Origin: CAYVLA01 sp964549615 [NCBI: uncultured Thermococci archaeon]
GTDB taxonomy: Archaea > CAYQAE01 > CAYVLA01
Direction: 5' to 3'
DNA length: 64,000 nt
NCBI GenBank assembly: GCA_964549615.1
Contig: CAZJVP010000051.1
Span: forward strand, 1-64,000
Below are positions 18,199-26,782 of this stretch, one piece after another; the stretch's first letter is position 1, and the number at the start of each line of letters is the position of its first letter. The notes under the pieces were generated by a model. The model did no database searches, had not been told where the DNA came from, and was given only the letters and a program-made list of their open reading frames with translations. The position numbers were made by a program, and so were the translations under genes.

Positions 18199-18887
18199 GG
18201 TTGCAGCTCGACTACGGGCAACTGGATCTCGGGCGGGAGATAAAGCCGTTGGATCTGCTGCTTCACTTAGTGGTCGCGGGGAAGATGGATCCCTGGGAGA
18301 TAGATATCGTCGAGATCACCGACAAGTATTTCGAGAAGTTGGCCGAGTTCCGAGACCTCGATCTAAGGATATCCGCGCGAACGATCCTGGCCGGTTCGAT
18401 CCTCGTCAGGCTCAAGTCAGAGGCGATCCTGTCCTCGGATCAGGTCGATCTGAACGAGGAGGAAGAGGAGGAACTCAGGGAGATGTATCGAGTCCTTCCT
18501 CTTTTTCCGCCGATCAGGAGGGTCAATACGAAGACGACGCTTCCGCAGCTATTCGAGGCCCTCTTGGACGCCCTAGAGGAAGAGCGCTACAGGAAGGAGA
18601 TGATGCTTGCCTCCGCGGACCGGACGGAGGAGAGAACCCTCCTCGTGGACGAGGATCGAATCGACGTACGGGAATCCATGATGAGGCTTTACGATAGGAT
18701 CTGCAAGATCGCTTCGGCGGCGCGCAAGGTGAACTTCAAGGAGCTCTTGGTGGGCCAGGAAACGATCGCGATCTGCCGGACCTTCCTCTACCTCCTCTAC
18801 CTGGTCAGGGACGGCAAGATTAGGATATGGCAGGAGCACTTCTTCGGCGCGATCTACATCGAACCCGTGGGTGTGACGCGATCATGA
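18195..18887 (+). CDS. scpA: Segregation and condensation protein ScpA
   Basis: Kleisin that bridges SMC heads. N-terminal LDLLLHLVVAGKMDPWEIDI and the following ITDKYFEKL helix are typical of ScpA, with a C-terminal winged helix (FKELLVGQETIAICRTFLYLL). The 230-residue length is normal. GTG start at 18195 lies in a 4-bp overlap with smc, and its stop overlaps the scpB start (ATGA), so all three proteins are translationally coupled. Confidence 0.93.
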   Translation: MRLQLDYGQLDLGREIKPLDLLLHLVVAGKMDPWEIDIVEITDKYFEKLAEFRDLDLRISARTILAGSILVRLKSEAILSSDQVDLNEEEEEELREMYRVLPLFPPIRRVNTKTTLPQLFEALLDALEEERYRKEMMLASADRTEERTLLVDEDRIDVRESMMRLYDRICKIASAARKVNFKELLVGQETIAICRTFLYLLYLVRDGKIRIWQEHFFGAIYIEPVGVTRS

Positions 18888-19402
18888 GCCTGAAGGAAGA
18901 CAAAGCCCTCGTTGAAGCCTGTCTGTTTGCGGCTGGAAAGCCCGTCAAGATATCAGAGCTGGCCAGCCTGCTCGGCACCAGGTCGCAGGAGTACGTTGAG
19001 AAGCTCGTTGAGTATCTCGTTCTCGAGTACGAGGAGCGGGGCAGCTCGATCGAGATAGTCAGGGTCCTTGATGACAGCTTCGCCATGCAGCTGAAGGCTG
19101 GCATGTATGAGAAGGTACAGAACTACTCGCCTCGCAGCGAACTCTCCCCGGCAGTGTTGAAGACGCTGGCGCTGATCGCCTACAAACAGCCCGTGAAGCA
19201 GTCGGAGATCGCAAACATAGTTGGCAGCCAAGCGTACGAATACATCCGCAAGCTGATGGATCGCAAGTTCGTTTCGGCCTATGCCAGCGGAAGGACGAAG
19301 ATCCTGAAGACGACCAAGGAGTTCGCACAGTACTTCGGCTTCGAGACGGACGAGGCCAGCGAGATCAAGGAGAAGATGAAGAGCGTCGTGACGGTTGAGT
19401 AG
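18884..19402 (+). CDS. scpB: Segregation and condensation protein ScpB
   Basis: Condensin accessory subunit with tandem winged helices. Seen: VEACLFAAGKPVKISELA at the N-terminus, a central LIAYKQPVKQSEIANIVGS that is diagnostic of the family, and a C-terminal TTKEFAQYFGF. 172 residues, usual size. The ATG overlaps the scpA stop by 4 bp. It is the last gene of the unit, and its end overlaps the convergent DUF371 gene by about 38 bp. Confidence 0.94.
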   Translation: MSLKEDKALVEACLFAAGKPVKISELASLLGTRSQEYVEKLVEYLVLEYEERGSSIEIVRVLDDSFAMQLKAGMYEKVQNYSPRSELSPAVLKTLALIAYKQPVKQSEIANIVGSQAYEYIRKLMDRKFVSAYASGRTKILKTTKEFAQYFGFETDEASEIKEKMKSVVTVE

Positions 19403-19832
19403 CCTGTGAGGGGGACCGGACCGGCCCAAGCTCGATGATGATCTCCGTCCTCGGATCCCGGAGTCGGTCTACCAGAGCCCTTGAGAGGTCGCAGGCGGCC
19501 TTGTCGGCATGTATGAAGACGGTCCTGGGACAAATGTAGTCGCTTTTCCGGAATACCATCTCGACGGGATCGGTCAGAGGAAGGCTCGGATGGCCGAAGC
19601 CCCTCACCTCCTCCTCGATGCCGGAGGTCCTGATCACGAGCGACATCTCGTTGCCTTGCTGGATCGCCTTCCTTATGCCTTCGGAAAGATCGACGCATCC
19701 CTTTGAGCTGCAGACCCCGATGACGCAGTCTGCCTTCTTGGTGATCTCGGGGGCCTTGGTTATCTCCAGGGTCGTGCGGTGGCGGGACGATATGAGGGGG
19801 TGTCCGCGTGCCGTGAAAACCTCGCGCTGCAT
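19365..19832 (-). CDS. DUF371 domain protein
   Basis: Matches the archaeal DUF371 family by FTARGHPLISSRHRTTLEITK, then DCVIGVCSSKGCVDL and a C-terminal TVFIHADKAACDLSR. Function unknown; the fold has been noted in archaeal genomes only. I start at the ATG at 19832, where the conserved domain begins; the frame stays open upstream to 19934 but crosses the pcm start. The Ser-rich tail overlaps the scpB 3' end and may be an extension specific to this organism. Confidence 0.8.
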   Translation of the reverse strand: MQREVFTARGHPLISSRHRTTLEITKAPEITKKADCVIGVCSSKGCVDLSEGIRKAIQQGNEMSLVIRTSGIEEEVRGFGHPSLPLTDPVEMVFRKSDYICPRTVFIHADKAACDLSRALVDRLRDPRTEIIIELGPVRSPSQATQPSRRSSSSP

Positions 19833-19866
19833 CAGATATTTCAGACTGCGACCCTGTATTAATTTG

Positions 19867-20529
19867 ATGGCCCATCTCGACCAGCAGAGCAGGCGCCTGA
19901 GGCTGGTTGAAAACCTCGCGTCGGCCGGATACATTGTCTCGCCCAGGGTAAGGAACGCCTTCCTCAGGGTGCCCCGCGAACTATTCGTGGGGCACGGATT
20001 GGCATCGAGCGCCTATGTCGACACCCCTCTTCCGATCGGATGGGGCCAGACCATCTCAGCTCCTTCCATGATCGCGATCATGTTGGAGGAGCTCAAGCTC
20101 GAACCCGGCCTGAAAGTGCTCGAGATAGGGGCTGGCAGTGGCTACAACGCGGCGCTGTTGTACGAGTTGGTTGAACGGAAGGTTTACACGGTCGAGAGGC
20201 TGCCAACGCTCGTGGACCTAGCGAGGTCCAACCTTAAGGCTGCTGGATACGAGGGCAAGGTGCAGGTCATCTGCGGGGACGGGACCAAAGGTTATCCGCC
20301 TGAGAGCCCGTACGACCGAATACTCGTAACGGCGGGTGCACCGCAGATTCCGAAGCCGCTCGTCGACCAGCTTGTAGAGGGCGGCATCATAGGCATACCG
20401 GTTGGGGGGAACCAGTACTTTCAAGAGTTCGTGACCGGGGTCAAGGGGCCGAAGGGACGTCTGGAGACGAGGTCTCACGGGGGCTGCGCGTTCGTCCCGT
20501 TGATCGGGGAACATGGATGGAAGGGATGA
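19867..20529 (+). CDS. pcm: Protein-L-isoaspartate O-methyltransferase
   Basis: Repairs isoaspartyl damage in ageing proteins using S-adenosylmethionine. Motif I VLEIGAGSGYNAAL, the substrate region PLPIGWGQTISAPSM and post-motif DRILVTAGAPQIP are all present. 220 residues, usual size. ATG at 19867 chosen because the family begins about here; the frame is open for 83 more codons upstream without homology. Followed 15 bp later by srp19 in the same direction. Confidence 0.95.
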   Translation: MAHLDQQSRRLRLVENLASAGYIVSPRVRNAFLRVPRELFVGHGLASSAYVDTPLPIGWGQTISAPSMIAIMLEELKLEPGLKVLEIGAGSGYNAALLYELVERKVYTVERLPTLVDLARSNLKAAGYEGKVQVICGDGTKGYPPESPYDRILVTAGAPQIPKPLVDQLVEGGIIGIPVGGNQYFQEFVTGVKGPKGRLETRSHGGCAFVPLIGEHGWKG

Positions 20530-20544
20530 AGTCTGGACAAGATC

Positions 20545-20808
20545 GTGATCTGGCCCGCGTTCATAGACTCCGAGCTTTCGCGCAGCCAAGGCAGGAGACT
20601 GGCGCGCAGGCTATGCGTCAAGGGTCCCAGCGTTGAGGAAATGCTGGACTCGGCAAGGAGTCTTGGGCTGAAGTGCGAAGTTGCCGCGAAGTCGTTGCCG
20701 AGAAGATGGTACTGCGAGAGCAAGGCCCTCCTCGTGGATGAGAAGCTCCCGAGGGCCGAGGCCATTCGCAGGATAGCGGAGGAGATCCGCCGCCGAAGGT
20801 CAGCGTGA
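20545..20808 (+). CDS. srp19: Signal recognition particle protein SRP19
   Basis: Binds SRP RNA helices 6 and 8 and promotes SRP54 loading. IWPAFIDSELSRSQGRRL with the downstream RWYCESKALLVDE region matches archaeal SRP19. About 87 residues. The GTG at 20545 is the first standard start; the homologous N-terminus may begin four codons earlier at a CTG (20533), which would be an unusual initiator. Likely cotranscribed with pcm. Confidence 0.88.
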   Translation: MIWPAFIDSELSRSQGRRLARRLCVKGPSVEEMLDSARSLGLKCEVAAKSLPRRWYCESKALLVDEKLPRAEAIRRIAEEIRRRRSA

Positions 20809-20863
20809 TGTGGGGCCGCTGGTAGGCCAAGCCTGGCTGGGTCTGGGAGGGCTGTGGAACGCT

Positions 20864-21463
20864 TCAAGGCCGGGAGACGAAGATGTTCCCTGCCAGGTAG
20901 AACCTCAGCGGCATATGCTGGCCCCTCGATAGGCCGATCCTGCTCGTCACCTTCACTTCTAAGGAAACCGCGGGCCCCAGGGTGAAGAAGAGGGTGCCTT
21001 TCGTCAGGTCTAGGCCGTTGTGCCTCGCGTCGATCGCGAAGGCTTGGGTCAGCTTGGCTGGGCCGCTGGTCAGCTCTCGGAGCTTCCGCGTTCTTCTGCG
21101 TTTCATCATCAGTGGGATTCCACTAATGGGCTGCACCGCCCTGATCAATACTGCTCCCGCCTCCCCGGGAGGCTTGGCGACGGCGTTGAAGCAGTGGTGC
21201 ATTCCGTAGGTGAAGTAGACGTAGGCTACCCCGGGCGTGCCGAACATCATGGCGTTCCGAGGAGTTCTGCCCGCGGACGCGTGGCTCCCGGGATCGTCGC
21301 TTCCGAGGTAGGCCTCCGTCTCGACGACCAGGCCGGAGACCTCGCCCTCCGTGCACCTGTGAACAAGTAGCTTGCCGAGCAGCTCGCGCGCCACCTGTTC
21401 CGTGGGCCTCTCGTAGAACGAACGCGGCAGTGGTTCCTCCGTCGAAGCCCGCTTACAAACCAT
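20864..21463 (-). CDS. 3-methyladenine DNA glycosylase (AAG/MPG family)
   Basis: Base-excision repair enzyme that removes alkylated purines. LVVETEAYLGSDDPGSHA contains the catalytic Glu, followed by RNAMMFGTPGVAYVYFTYGMHHCFN and LTSGPAKLTQAF. 199 residues, as expected. Start at ATG 21463; the frame extends about 100 codons upstream with no homology. MPG-type enzymes are patchy in archaea, so horizontal gain is possible. Confidence 0.93.
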   Translation of the reverse strand: MVCKRASTEEPLPRSFYERPTEQVARELLGKLLVHRCTEGEVSGLVVETEAYLGSDDPGSHASAGRTPRNAMMFGTPGVAYVYFTYGMHHCFNAVAKPPGEAGAVLIRAVQPISGIPLMMKRRRTRKLRELTSGPAKLTQAFAIDARHNGLDLTKGTLFFTLGPAVSLEVKVTSRIGLSRGQHMPLRFYLAGNIFVSRP

Positions 21464-21976
21464 GCGAGGGATGCCTCCGTTCCTGTCCGGAATTTCTGTC
21501 TGCGGCGGCGACTTTATGGCTGGGCACGGTGCAGCAAAAATCTTTCGCGAGGGGTCCCCTCGCGGGGAGCGTGAGGCCGGACGCCTATCCGGGTCTCGCC
21601 CGCCCAGCTTTGTGGGAAGGGTCCTCTCCGATCCGGGCTTCTGACGGCTGGGATGTGTCCAAGCCTTCCGCTTCCATGTCGGAAAGATGGGTCTGGAACG
21701 CCCTCTGATTTCTTGCCATGCGACAAAGGCCCTCAAGACCAGCTCATCTATGAATGGATCAGCTCTATGCAGGCCCCGCACAGCAGCTATTTGCCCATGC
21801 GCTCAACGTTCCAAAGATGCCTAAAGGGCGCCGAGGCATGGACAGCTTCCTGATGGCGCATCCAGTCCCGGATGCGCCCCTGTGCCTCGAGATCGTCCCG
21901 CGCCGCGCCAAATACTTTAATACGCGTGACGGCATCTTGCTCCGTGGGAAGCGAGGACGTCCGAAGACTGTGCAGG
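21464..21976. other. Intergenic region (513 bp) between divergent genes
   Basis: No convincing gene. It contains a strong palindrome at 21546-21564 and, nearer the right gene, a TATA-like aaatactttaatacg at about 21909-21923, some 55-65 bp before the regulator start. The remainder shows nothing I can assign. Confidence 0.5.
21546..21564. promoter_or_regulatory. 19-bp GC-rich palindrome
   Basis: CGCGAGGGG and CCCCTCGCG form perfect 9-bp arms around a single T. Spacer this short disfavours an RNA hairpin and favours a protein-binding site. It lies 83 bp from the start of the glycosylase gene and over 400 bp from the regulator gene. Confidence 0.5.
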
Positions 21977-22660
21977 ATGATGGCCGGCGAAATCGTGATG
22001 TCCGAACGTCTCTGCGAGGCGATTCGGAAGTGGCGGGGGATCTTCGAGGTCTCGCAGGTCGAACTGGCCTGTCACATGGATGTGTCGCCCTCGGTGATCA
22101 GCGACTACGAGTCGGGCAGGAGGCCTTTCCCCAGGGTGGACACCGTCCGAAGGATCGTTCAGTCCCTCGTGGAGATCGACGTGGCGAGGGGGGGCAAGGT
22201 GTTGAAGTCCCTTCGACGCTTGGTGCTTCCCGAGATGCCGCCCGGCGTGCTCTTGGACATGAAGGAGTTCTCAGCGCCGCTGAAGGCTAGGGCGCTGATC
22301 GACCAGATAGGCGGTGAGGTCGTTTTTGGGGAGCACCTCCTCGACAGGGAGATTTTCGGGTATACGGTGATCGACAGCGTCAGGGCGATCGTCGAACTCA
22401 GCAGGGACGACTTCATCAGGTTCTATGGCCTGACATCGGAGAGAGCCTTGGTCTTCACGAGGGTGGCGCTTGGCCGATCTCCCTTCGTGGCCATCAAGGT
22501 TGGGGGCATCAACCCCGGCATCGTGGTTCTCCATGGTGAGGGGCTTCAAAAAGTGGACGAGTTGGGCAGGCGCATTGCGGAATCTGAGAACATACCGTTG
22601 GTGATAGCCAGAGCTCCCACGGTTGAGGAGCTTGTGAAGAGACTTCGCAAGGTCGGTTGA
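21977..22660 (+). CDS. XRE-type transcriptional regulator (COG1709-like)
   Basis: N-terminal helix-turn-helix (residues about 8-65: IRKWRGIFEVSQVELACHMDVSPSVISDYESGRR) of Cro/C1 type. A C-terminal domain of about 130 residues has the archaeal pattern RDDFIRFYGLTSERALVFTRVALGRSPFVAIKV. This architecture is the archaeal predicted regulator COG1709. The effector is unknown. ATG at 21977 chosen within a longer frame, because the TATA-like box lies at about 21909-21923. Confidence 0.85.
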   Translation: MMAGEIVMSERLCEAIRKWRGIFEVSQVELACHMDVSPSVISDYESGRRPFPRVDTVRRIVQSLVEIDVARGGKVLKSLRRLVLPEMPPGVLLDMKEFSAPLKARALIDQIGGEVVFGEHLLDREIFGYTVIDSVRAIVELSRDDFIRFYGLTSERALVFTRVALGRSPFVAIKVGGINPGIVVLHGEGLQKVDELGRRIAESENIPLVIARAPTVEELVKRLRKVG

Positions 22661-22662
22661 CC

Positions 22663-22770
22663 CTACTCCTCCTCCGCCGGACGGAGGAGAAGCCACGAGT
22701 AGAACATGAGGGCAATCGAAATGAAAATGATCATGAACATTATGATTATTAAAATGCCGGCCATTCTCAT
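22663..22770 (-). CDS. 35-residue single-span membrane microprotein
   Basis: Reading the reverse strand, ATG at 22770 opens a 35-codon frame ending in TAG. The product starts MRMAG, has a continuous Ile/Met/Phe/Leu-rich segment from about residue 5 to 29 that would span the membrane once, and ends RPAEEE. GGGGTGA lies 7-8 nt before the ATG, and a TATA-like CATTTATATCC lies about 60 bp upstream (22828-22838), giving a complete expression signal set. It converges on the regulator gene, 2 bp from its stop. I know no family; roles as a small regulator of a membrane protein are only a guess. Confidence 0.65.
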   Translation of the reverse strand: MRMAGILIIIMFMIIFISIALMFYSWLLLRPAEEE

Positions 22771-22827
22771 TCTTTTTTCACCCCTAATGTCAAGACACAG
22801 TTTTTTCATTGCGACACCGCGGGATTT

Positions 22828-22838
22828 GGATATAAATG
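22828..22838 (-). promoter_or_regulatory. TATA-like box for the microprotein gene
   Basis: ggatataaatg on the forward strand reads CATTTATATCC in reverse. Transcription start would fall near 22805, leaving a leader of about 35 nt that includes the GGGGTGA ribosome site. The near-symmetric box might also serve the rhomboid gene on the other strand. Confidence 0.5.
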
Positions 22839-22938
22839 TTATGATGCCCGATGCCCGACGCGTGGCGGCGGAGGGACGCCGGGCCGTCTGCGCGCAGTGG
22901 CTCGGTAAGAGAAAAAAAGGGTCGATCGCTCGGGTCTG

Positions 22939-23601
22939 ATGTTGCCAACCCAGAAGAGACGGGCCATATGGGTGACCCTTGGCCTGATAGCGGCAAACTG
23001 TCTAGTCTTCTGTGTCACGGTCGACGACCGGCTACAGCTCAAGGAGCAAGCATTGCTCCGAGGCGGGTTCACGCCATCCCTCTTCTTTCATGGAGAAGGC
23101 GCGGAATCGCTCCTGACCCACATGTTCCTCCACGCTGACGTCTATCATCTTCTTTCCAACATGCTTGCGCTGCTCTGGCTTGGGGCGGCCTTGGAGTCGA
23201 GGATCGGCAGCCGCTGCTTCCTCGTCGTCTATCTTGGTTGCGGCGTCCTCGCCGCCCTCATCTTCGGCATGTTGGACCCCGGGTCTACCGTCCCCGCTGT
23301 GGGAGCTTCGGCGGCGATCTTCGGTGTGATGGGCAACCTTGCCCTGCTATATCCCACGAGCTTCGTCGTCGTCCTTTTCATCCCGGTGCCCGTCGTTCTC
23401 ATCGCCATACTGTACGCTTTGGCGACGATAAGCGTCCTCCAGGCCGGCTACGCGGGTCCCATCGGGCATCTCGCTCACCTTGCCGGCATGGCTTCGGGAA
23501 TGGGGCTGGCTTTCCTAATGGAGCCGGAGGATGCGCTCAAGGGGCTTGGCATATTCACCCTATGTTTCGTGGCAATAGTGGTCATGATGCAGCTTCTGTA
23601 A
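22939..23601 (+). CDS. Rhomboid family intramembrane serine protease
   Basis: Cleaves transmembrane substrates inside the bilayer. The serine motif GASAAIFG gives S124, and H180 in GHLAHLAG completes the dyad (H177 is near). The HLLSNM motif gives the oxyanion Asn N74. About six membrane helices over 220 residues match the basic bacterial-archaeal form without extra domains. Substrate unknown. Confidence 0.93.
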   Translation: MLPTQKRRAIWVTLGLIAANCLVFCVTVDDRLQLKEQALLRGGFTPSLFFHGEGAESLLTHMFLHADVYHLLSNMLALLWLGAALESRIGSRCFLVVYLGCGVLAALIFGMLDPGSTVPAVGASAAIFGVMGNLALLYPTSFVVVLFIPVPVVLIAILYALATISVLQAGYAGPIGHLAHLAGMASGMGLAFLMEPEDALKGLGIFTLCFVAIVVMMQLL

Positions 23602-23682
23602 CCCGGCGCGTTGGGCCGCTCGCACCTCGGCAGCGAGCATTTCTCCCAACATATAAGAATCGGGACCTAAGCTGAGCGTGTT

Positions 23683-24621
23683 ATGAAGATACTCGTTACC
23701 GGCGGAGCGGGATTCATAGGTTCAAACCTTGCCAACCTACTAGCAGCAAGGGGCGAAGAGGTGTGGGCGCTCGATGATTACAGCCTGGGCGTCCCTGGGA
23801 ACCTCGACAAGAGAGTCCATGCCCTGAGGGCATCGGTAACCGATCGCGACGCTCTGCTGCGTGCCGCCCAGGGGTCGGATGTGGTCTATCATCTGGCTGC
23901 CAGAAGCAGCGTCACCATGGTCGACGACGATCCCGTCCTCGCTGAGGCGGTCAACGTCGGCGGCTTTCTCAACGTCCTGGAGGCAGCTAGAAAGACCGGC
24001 ATCGGCAGCGTCGTCTACGCTTCAACGAGCAGCATGTATAGCGGGGTTAAGCCCCCGCACAGGGAGGACGCCGTGATCGTGCCGAACACCCTCTACGAAC
24101 AGAACTTCTTGGCTCGGGAGCAAATCGCCTCGGTCTACTACAGAAACTATGGCCTGCGTACGGTGGGGATGCGCTTCTTCAGCGTATACGGTCCCAATGA
24201 GTGGCACAAGGGCAAGTATGCCAACCTGGTCAGCCAGTTCATCTGGGCCATGATGAAGGGGGAGAGGCCCGTCATCTACGGTGATGGAACGCAGACCCGG
24301 GATCTCACCCACGTCCAGGACGTTTGCGAAGCGCTGATCCTAGCTTCCTCTGCAAAGGGTGCTGAGGGCCAAGTCTTCAACGTCTGCACAGGGAAGGCAA
24401 CGAGCCTCAATGATCTCGTCAAGGTGATTGCGGATGAGCTCAAGCTCGACATCGAGCCCGTGTACATCAAGAATCCCTTGAAGAGCTATGTCGCGCACAC
24501 CTTGGGCGATCCTTCCAAGGCGGAGAGGATTCTCGGCTTCAAGGCGAAGATCGACCTACGGACGGGGGTCGCCCGTTTGGTTGCCGAAAACAGGAAACGC
24601 CTAGCCTCCGGCGAAAAGTGA
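23683..24621 (+). CDS. NAD-dependent epimerase/dehydratase (extended SDR)
   Basis: Sugar-nucleotide epimerase-like protein with N-terminal GGAGFIGSNL and the NAD-binding acidic pair in ALDDYS. The catalytic YxxxK motif is altered: Y138 is present, but the lysine position is F142 (YEQNF followed by LAREQ). STSSMYSG and RFFSVYGPNEW are intact. Length 312 residues is normal. Possible substrates are UDP-sugars, but the change may alter activity. A TATA-like acatataag (about 23650) lies 33 bp before the ATG. Its 3' end overlaps the convergent phosphohexomutase gene by 21 bp. Confidence 0.88.
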   Translation: MKILVTGGAGFIGSNLANLLAARGEEVWALDDYSLGVPGNLDKRVHALRASVTDRDALLRAAQGSDVVYHLAARSSVTMVDDDPVLAEAVNVGGFLNVLEAARKTGIGSVVYASTSSMYSGVKPPHREDAVIVPNTLYEQNFLAREQIASVYYRNYGLRTVGMRFFSVYGPNEWHKGKYANLVSQFIWAMMKGERPVIYGDGTQTRDLTHVQDVCEALILASSAKGAEGQVFNVCTGKATSLNDLVKVIADELKLDIEPVYIKNPLKSYVAHTLGDPSKAERILGFKAKIDLRTGVARLVAENRKRLASGEK

Positions 24622-25992
24622 CCGGCCTGCCTCCAGGAGCTCATCCGCCTGCTCCTTCGACGGCGCCTCGGCGTAGATCCTCGCGACGGGCTCGGTTCCC
24701 GACGGTCTGACCAACAGCCAGCTGCCGTCCTCGAAGTATAGCTTCAGCCCATCAGTCTTCACGACCTTGCTGACTTTGCGTTTCGCCAACGACTCTAGGT
24801 CCTTTGCGGCCTTGCCAAGCTTCTCGCGGGCTGCCTCGGTCAGAGCAACCTGGGTTCTTTTGGCGACGAAGGGCCCGAACTCCGCGCGAAACCGGTCCAG
24901 CAATCCCACTATGGTGTCCTGTTTCTGAGCAAGGAGTTCCACGATCCTAAGCGATGAGAGGATGCCATCTTTCTCCGGGATGTGGTCCGAGAAACCGAAC
25001 CCGCCCGACTCCTCCCCACCTATCACTGCCTTCTGCTCCAGTAGATACGGTGCTATGTACTTGAACCCGACAGGAACCTCAAAGACGGGAACGTTCAGCT
25101 TGGCGGCCAACGCGTCGATGGCCGACGTCGTTGCCACGGTCCGAACGATCCCTCCCCTCTTCCGGTCCTGCGCCCTCTGGGCGAGGAGGGGGAAAAGCAT
25201 GTTTGGCGAGATGTACTGGCCGTCCGGCCCGACAGCGCTAATCCGGTCGGCGTCACCGTCGGTGGCGAGACCGATCTGCGCACCCGTCTGGGCGACGGCG
25301 TGCTTCAGGTCGCTGAGGTGTTCCTCCGTCGGATCCGGCTGTATGCCGCCGAAATTGGGATCAGGGTCCGAATGTATGGTGATAACATCGACGCCGAAGC
25401 TACGAAGCAGGCGGTCGATGTAGCCCCTCCCCGTTGCATGCATGGGGTCGTACACAACTTTGATATCCGAGGTCGACAGAGCCACGGCTCCCAACATGGC
25501 CCTCACCTGCTCGAAGTACGGCGGAAAGGGGTCGATCCTCGTGATCTCGCCCTTGGCGTTGCGGTCGGGCTTCGGTTGGACCTCCTGGGAAACGAGGCTC
25601 TGTATCCTGCTTGTGATGGCTTCATTCGCGGGGCCCGCGTAGCTCGGGATGAATTTCATTCCGTTCCAGTCGGGAGGGTTGTGGGATGCTGTGATCATAA
25701 TTCCGCCACAGGCCTTCCAGTGCCGAACGGAGAATGCGATGGCTGGCGTCGGAGCGTCCCTTTCAGGCATGAGGACGTGAAATCCAATCGAGGATGCGAT
25801 ATCGGCGACCTTTGAAGCGAAGGCGTCCGAGTCCTTCCTGTTGTCAAAGCCCACTACGAGGCGGTTCTCAGAGGGGACGTAGCCTGCTTCAACGAGGTAT
25901 TGGCATACGGATGATGCCAAGGACTCCACGTTCTGCTCGTTGAAGTCCTCGCCAGTGCGGGCTCGCCACCCGTCTGTGCCGAATGTTATCAT
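24601..25992 (-). CDS. Phosphoglucomutase/phosphomannomutase family enzyme
   Basis: Alpha-D-phosphohexomutase moving phosphate between the C1 and C6 of a hexose or glucosamine phosphate. TASHNPP carries the phosphoserine, DGDADR the metal loop, GEESGGFG the sugar-binding loop and RPSGTEP the phosphate-binding loop. 463 residues, full length. The order of specificity (glucose, mannose or glucosamine) cannot be read from motifs. With the neighbouring epimerase it may supply sugar nucleotides for glycan building. Confidence 0.94.
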   Translation of the reverse strand: MITFGTDGWRARTGEDFNEQNVESLASSVCQYLVEAGYVPSENRLVVGFDNRKDSDAFASKVADIASSIGFHVLMPERDAPTPAIAFSVRHWKACGGIMITASHNPPDWNGMKFIPSYAGPANEAITSRIQSLVSQEVQPKPDRNAKGEITRIDPFPPYFEQVRAMLGAVALSTSDIKVVYDPMHATGRGYIDRLLRSFGVDVITIHSDPDPNFGGIQPDPTEEHLSDLKHAVAQTGAQIGLATDGDADRISAVGPDGQYISPNMLFPLLAQRAQDRKRGGIVRTVATTSAIDALAAKLNVPVFEVPVGFKYIAPYLLEQKAVIGGEESGGFGFSDHIPEKDGILSSLRIVELLAQKQDTIVGLLDRFRAEFGPFVAKRTQVALTEAAREKLGKAAKDLESLAKRKVSKVVKTDGLKLYFEDGSWLLVRPSGTEPVARIYAEAPSKEQADELLEAGRSLFAGG

Positions 25993-26103
25993 CCGTCGGA
26001 CCGCCCAGACGATTGGGCGGAATGGTCAATAAAAATATGCCGTCTTGGCACCGCGCAGCTTTCTGTCAAGCACCTTTATTAGTCGCCGCGCGGGGGAGAA
26101 TCT

Positions 26104-26706
26104 GTGACATCGCATCTTCTTCTGTCCGCGCTTCCGCTCATGGTCATTCCGAGCGCCTTGTGCGTTAACGGAGACCTTCTGCGGTCCTACCTTCCAGGCG
26201 CCGTTGACGGCTTCCTGCCAGAGGAGGGTCAGTCCATCTTCTGCGTCGCGTCGAACATGACGTACATCTACGACGGTGGCTACCTCACCTATGTAAACCA
26301 GGGGACTGTCATGGCGCTTCAGCAGTTCTACGCCAAAGGGGAGTCCGCCTACTTCTCAGTCACCCTCCACCTCATGAACTCGCGCGAGAACGCCTCCAGG
26401 ATCGTGGGGTATTTCAGGGGCATCCTCTCCAGTTTGCCCACCCTGAGGGATGCCGAGCTGGGCGAAGGCGGATTCGAGTGCTCAGACTCATCGGTGAGCT
26501 ACCTTTACTTCTGGCAAGACCGGCTCTTCGTCGCACTCGAGGGCACCAGGGACTTGTCCATCCAAGCGATGAGGCTGTCCGGCGGCGAGATCCTGCGGAA
26601 GGCGCTGCCGGAGGAATCGTTGTGCGCGGGACTGGGGCTGGGAATCCTTTGCTTGGGTTCCTCTCACCTTTTTCGTCGGGGAGGCGGACATCGGCAAGTG
26701 CCGTGA
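26104..26706 (+). CDS. Exported protein of unknown function
   Basis: No family recognised. Residues 1-20 form a hydrophobic signal-like segment beginning just after a GTG start (26104), preceded by GGGGGAG. The middle is a mixed alpha/beta extracellular-looking domain with Asn-x-Ser/Thr sites. Near the C-terminus a hydrophobic stretch ([13 protein letters not shown]) is followed by a basic tail, so the protein may be anchored by its C-terminus facing outward. It sits just upstream of the mevalonate operon but nothing links it in function. Confidence 0.6.
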   Translation: MTSHLLLSALPLMVIPSALCVNGDLLRSYLPGAVDGFLPEEGQSIFCVASNMTYIYDGGYLTYVNQGTVMALQQFYAKGESAYFSVTLHLMNSRENASRIVGYFRGILSSLPTLRDAELGEGGFECSDSSVSYLYFWQDRLFVALEGTRDLSIQAMRLSGGEILRKALPEESLCAGLGLGILCLGSSHLFRRGGGHRQVP

Positions 26707-26782
26707 TAACATTATCTTCTTGCCGATAGACTTAAGAAGCCCCCTGCCTGAGAGCCAGTTCCGTTTCGATGGAGATGATCGA

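Noticed and set aside
21977-22660. Upstream start at 21872 for the XRE regulator
   Set aside because: The extra 35 residues have no likeness to the family, and the TATA-like box at about 21909-21923 lies inside them.
22706-22939. Forward 77-codon frame opposite the microprotein
   Set aside because: Composition mirrors the opposite strand; no ribosome site or promoter in that orientation; the reverse frame has both.
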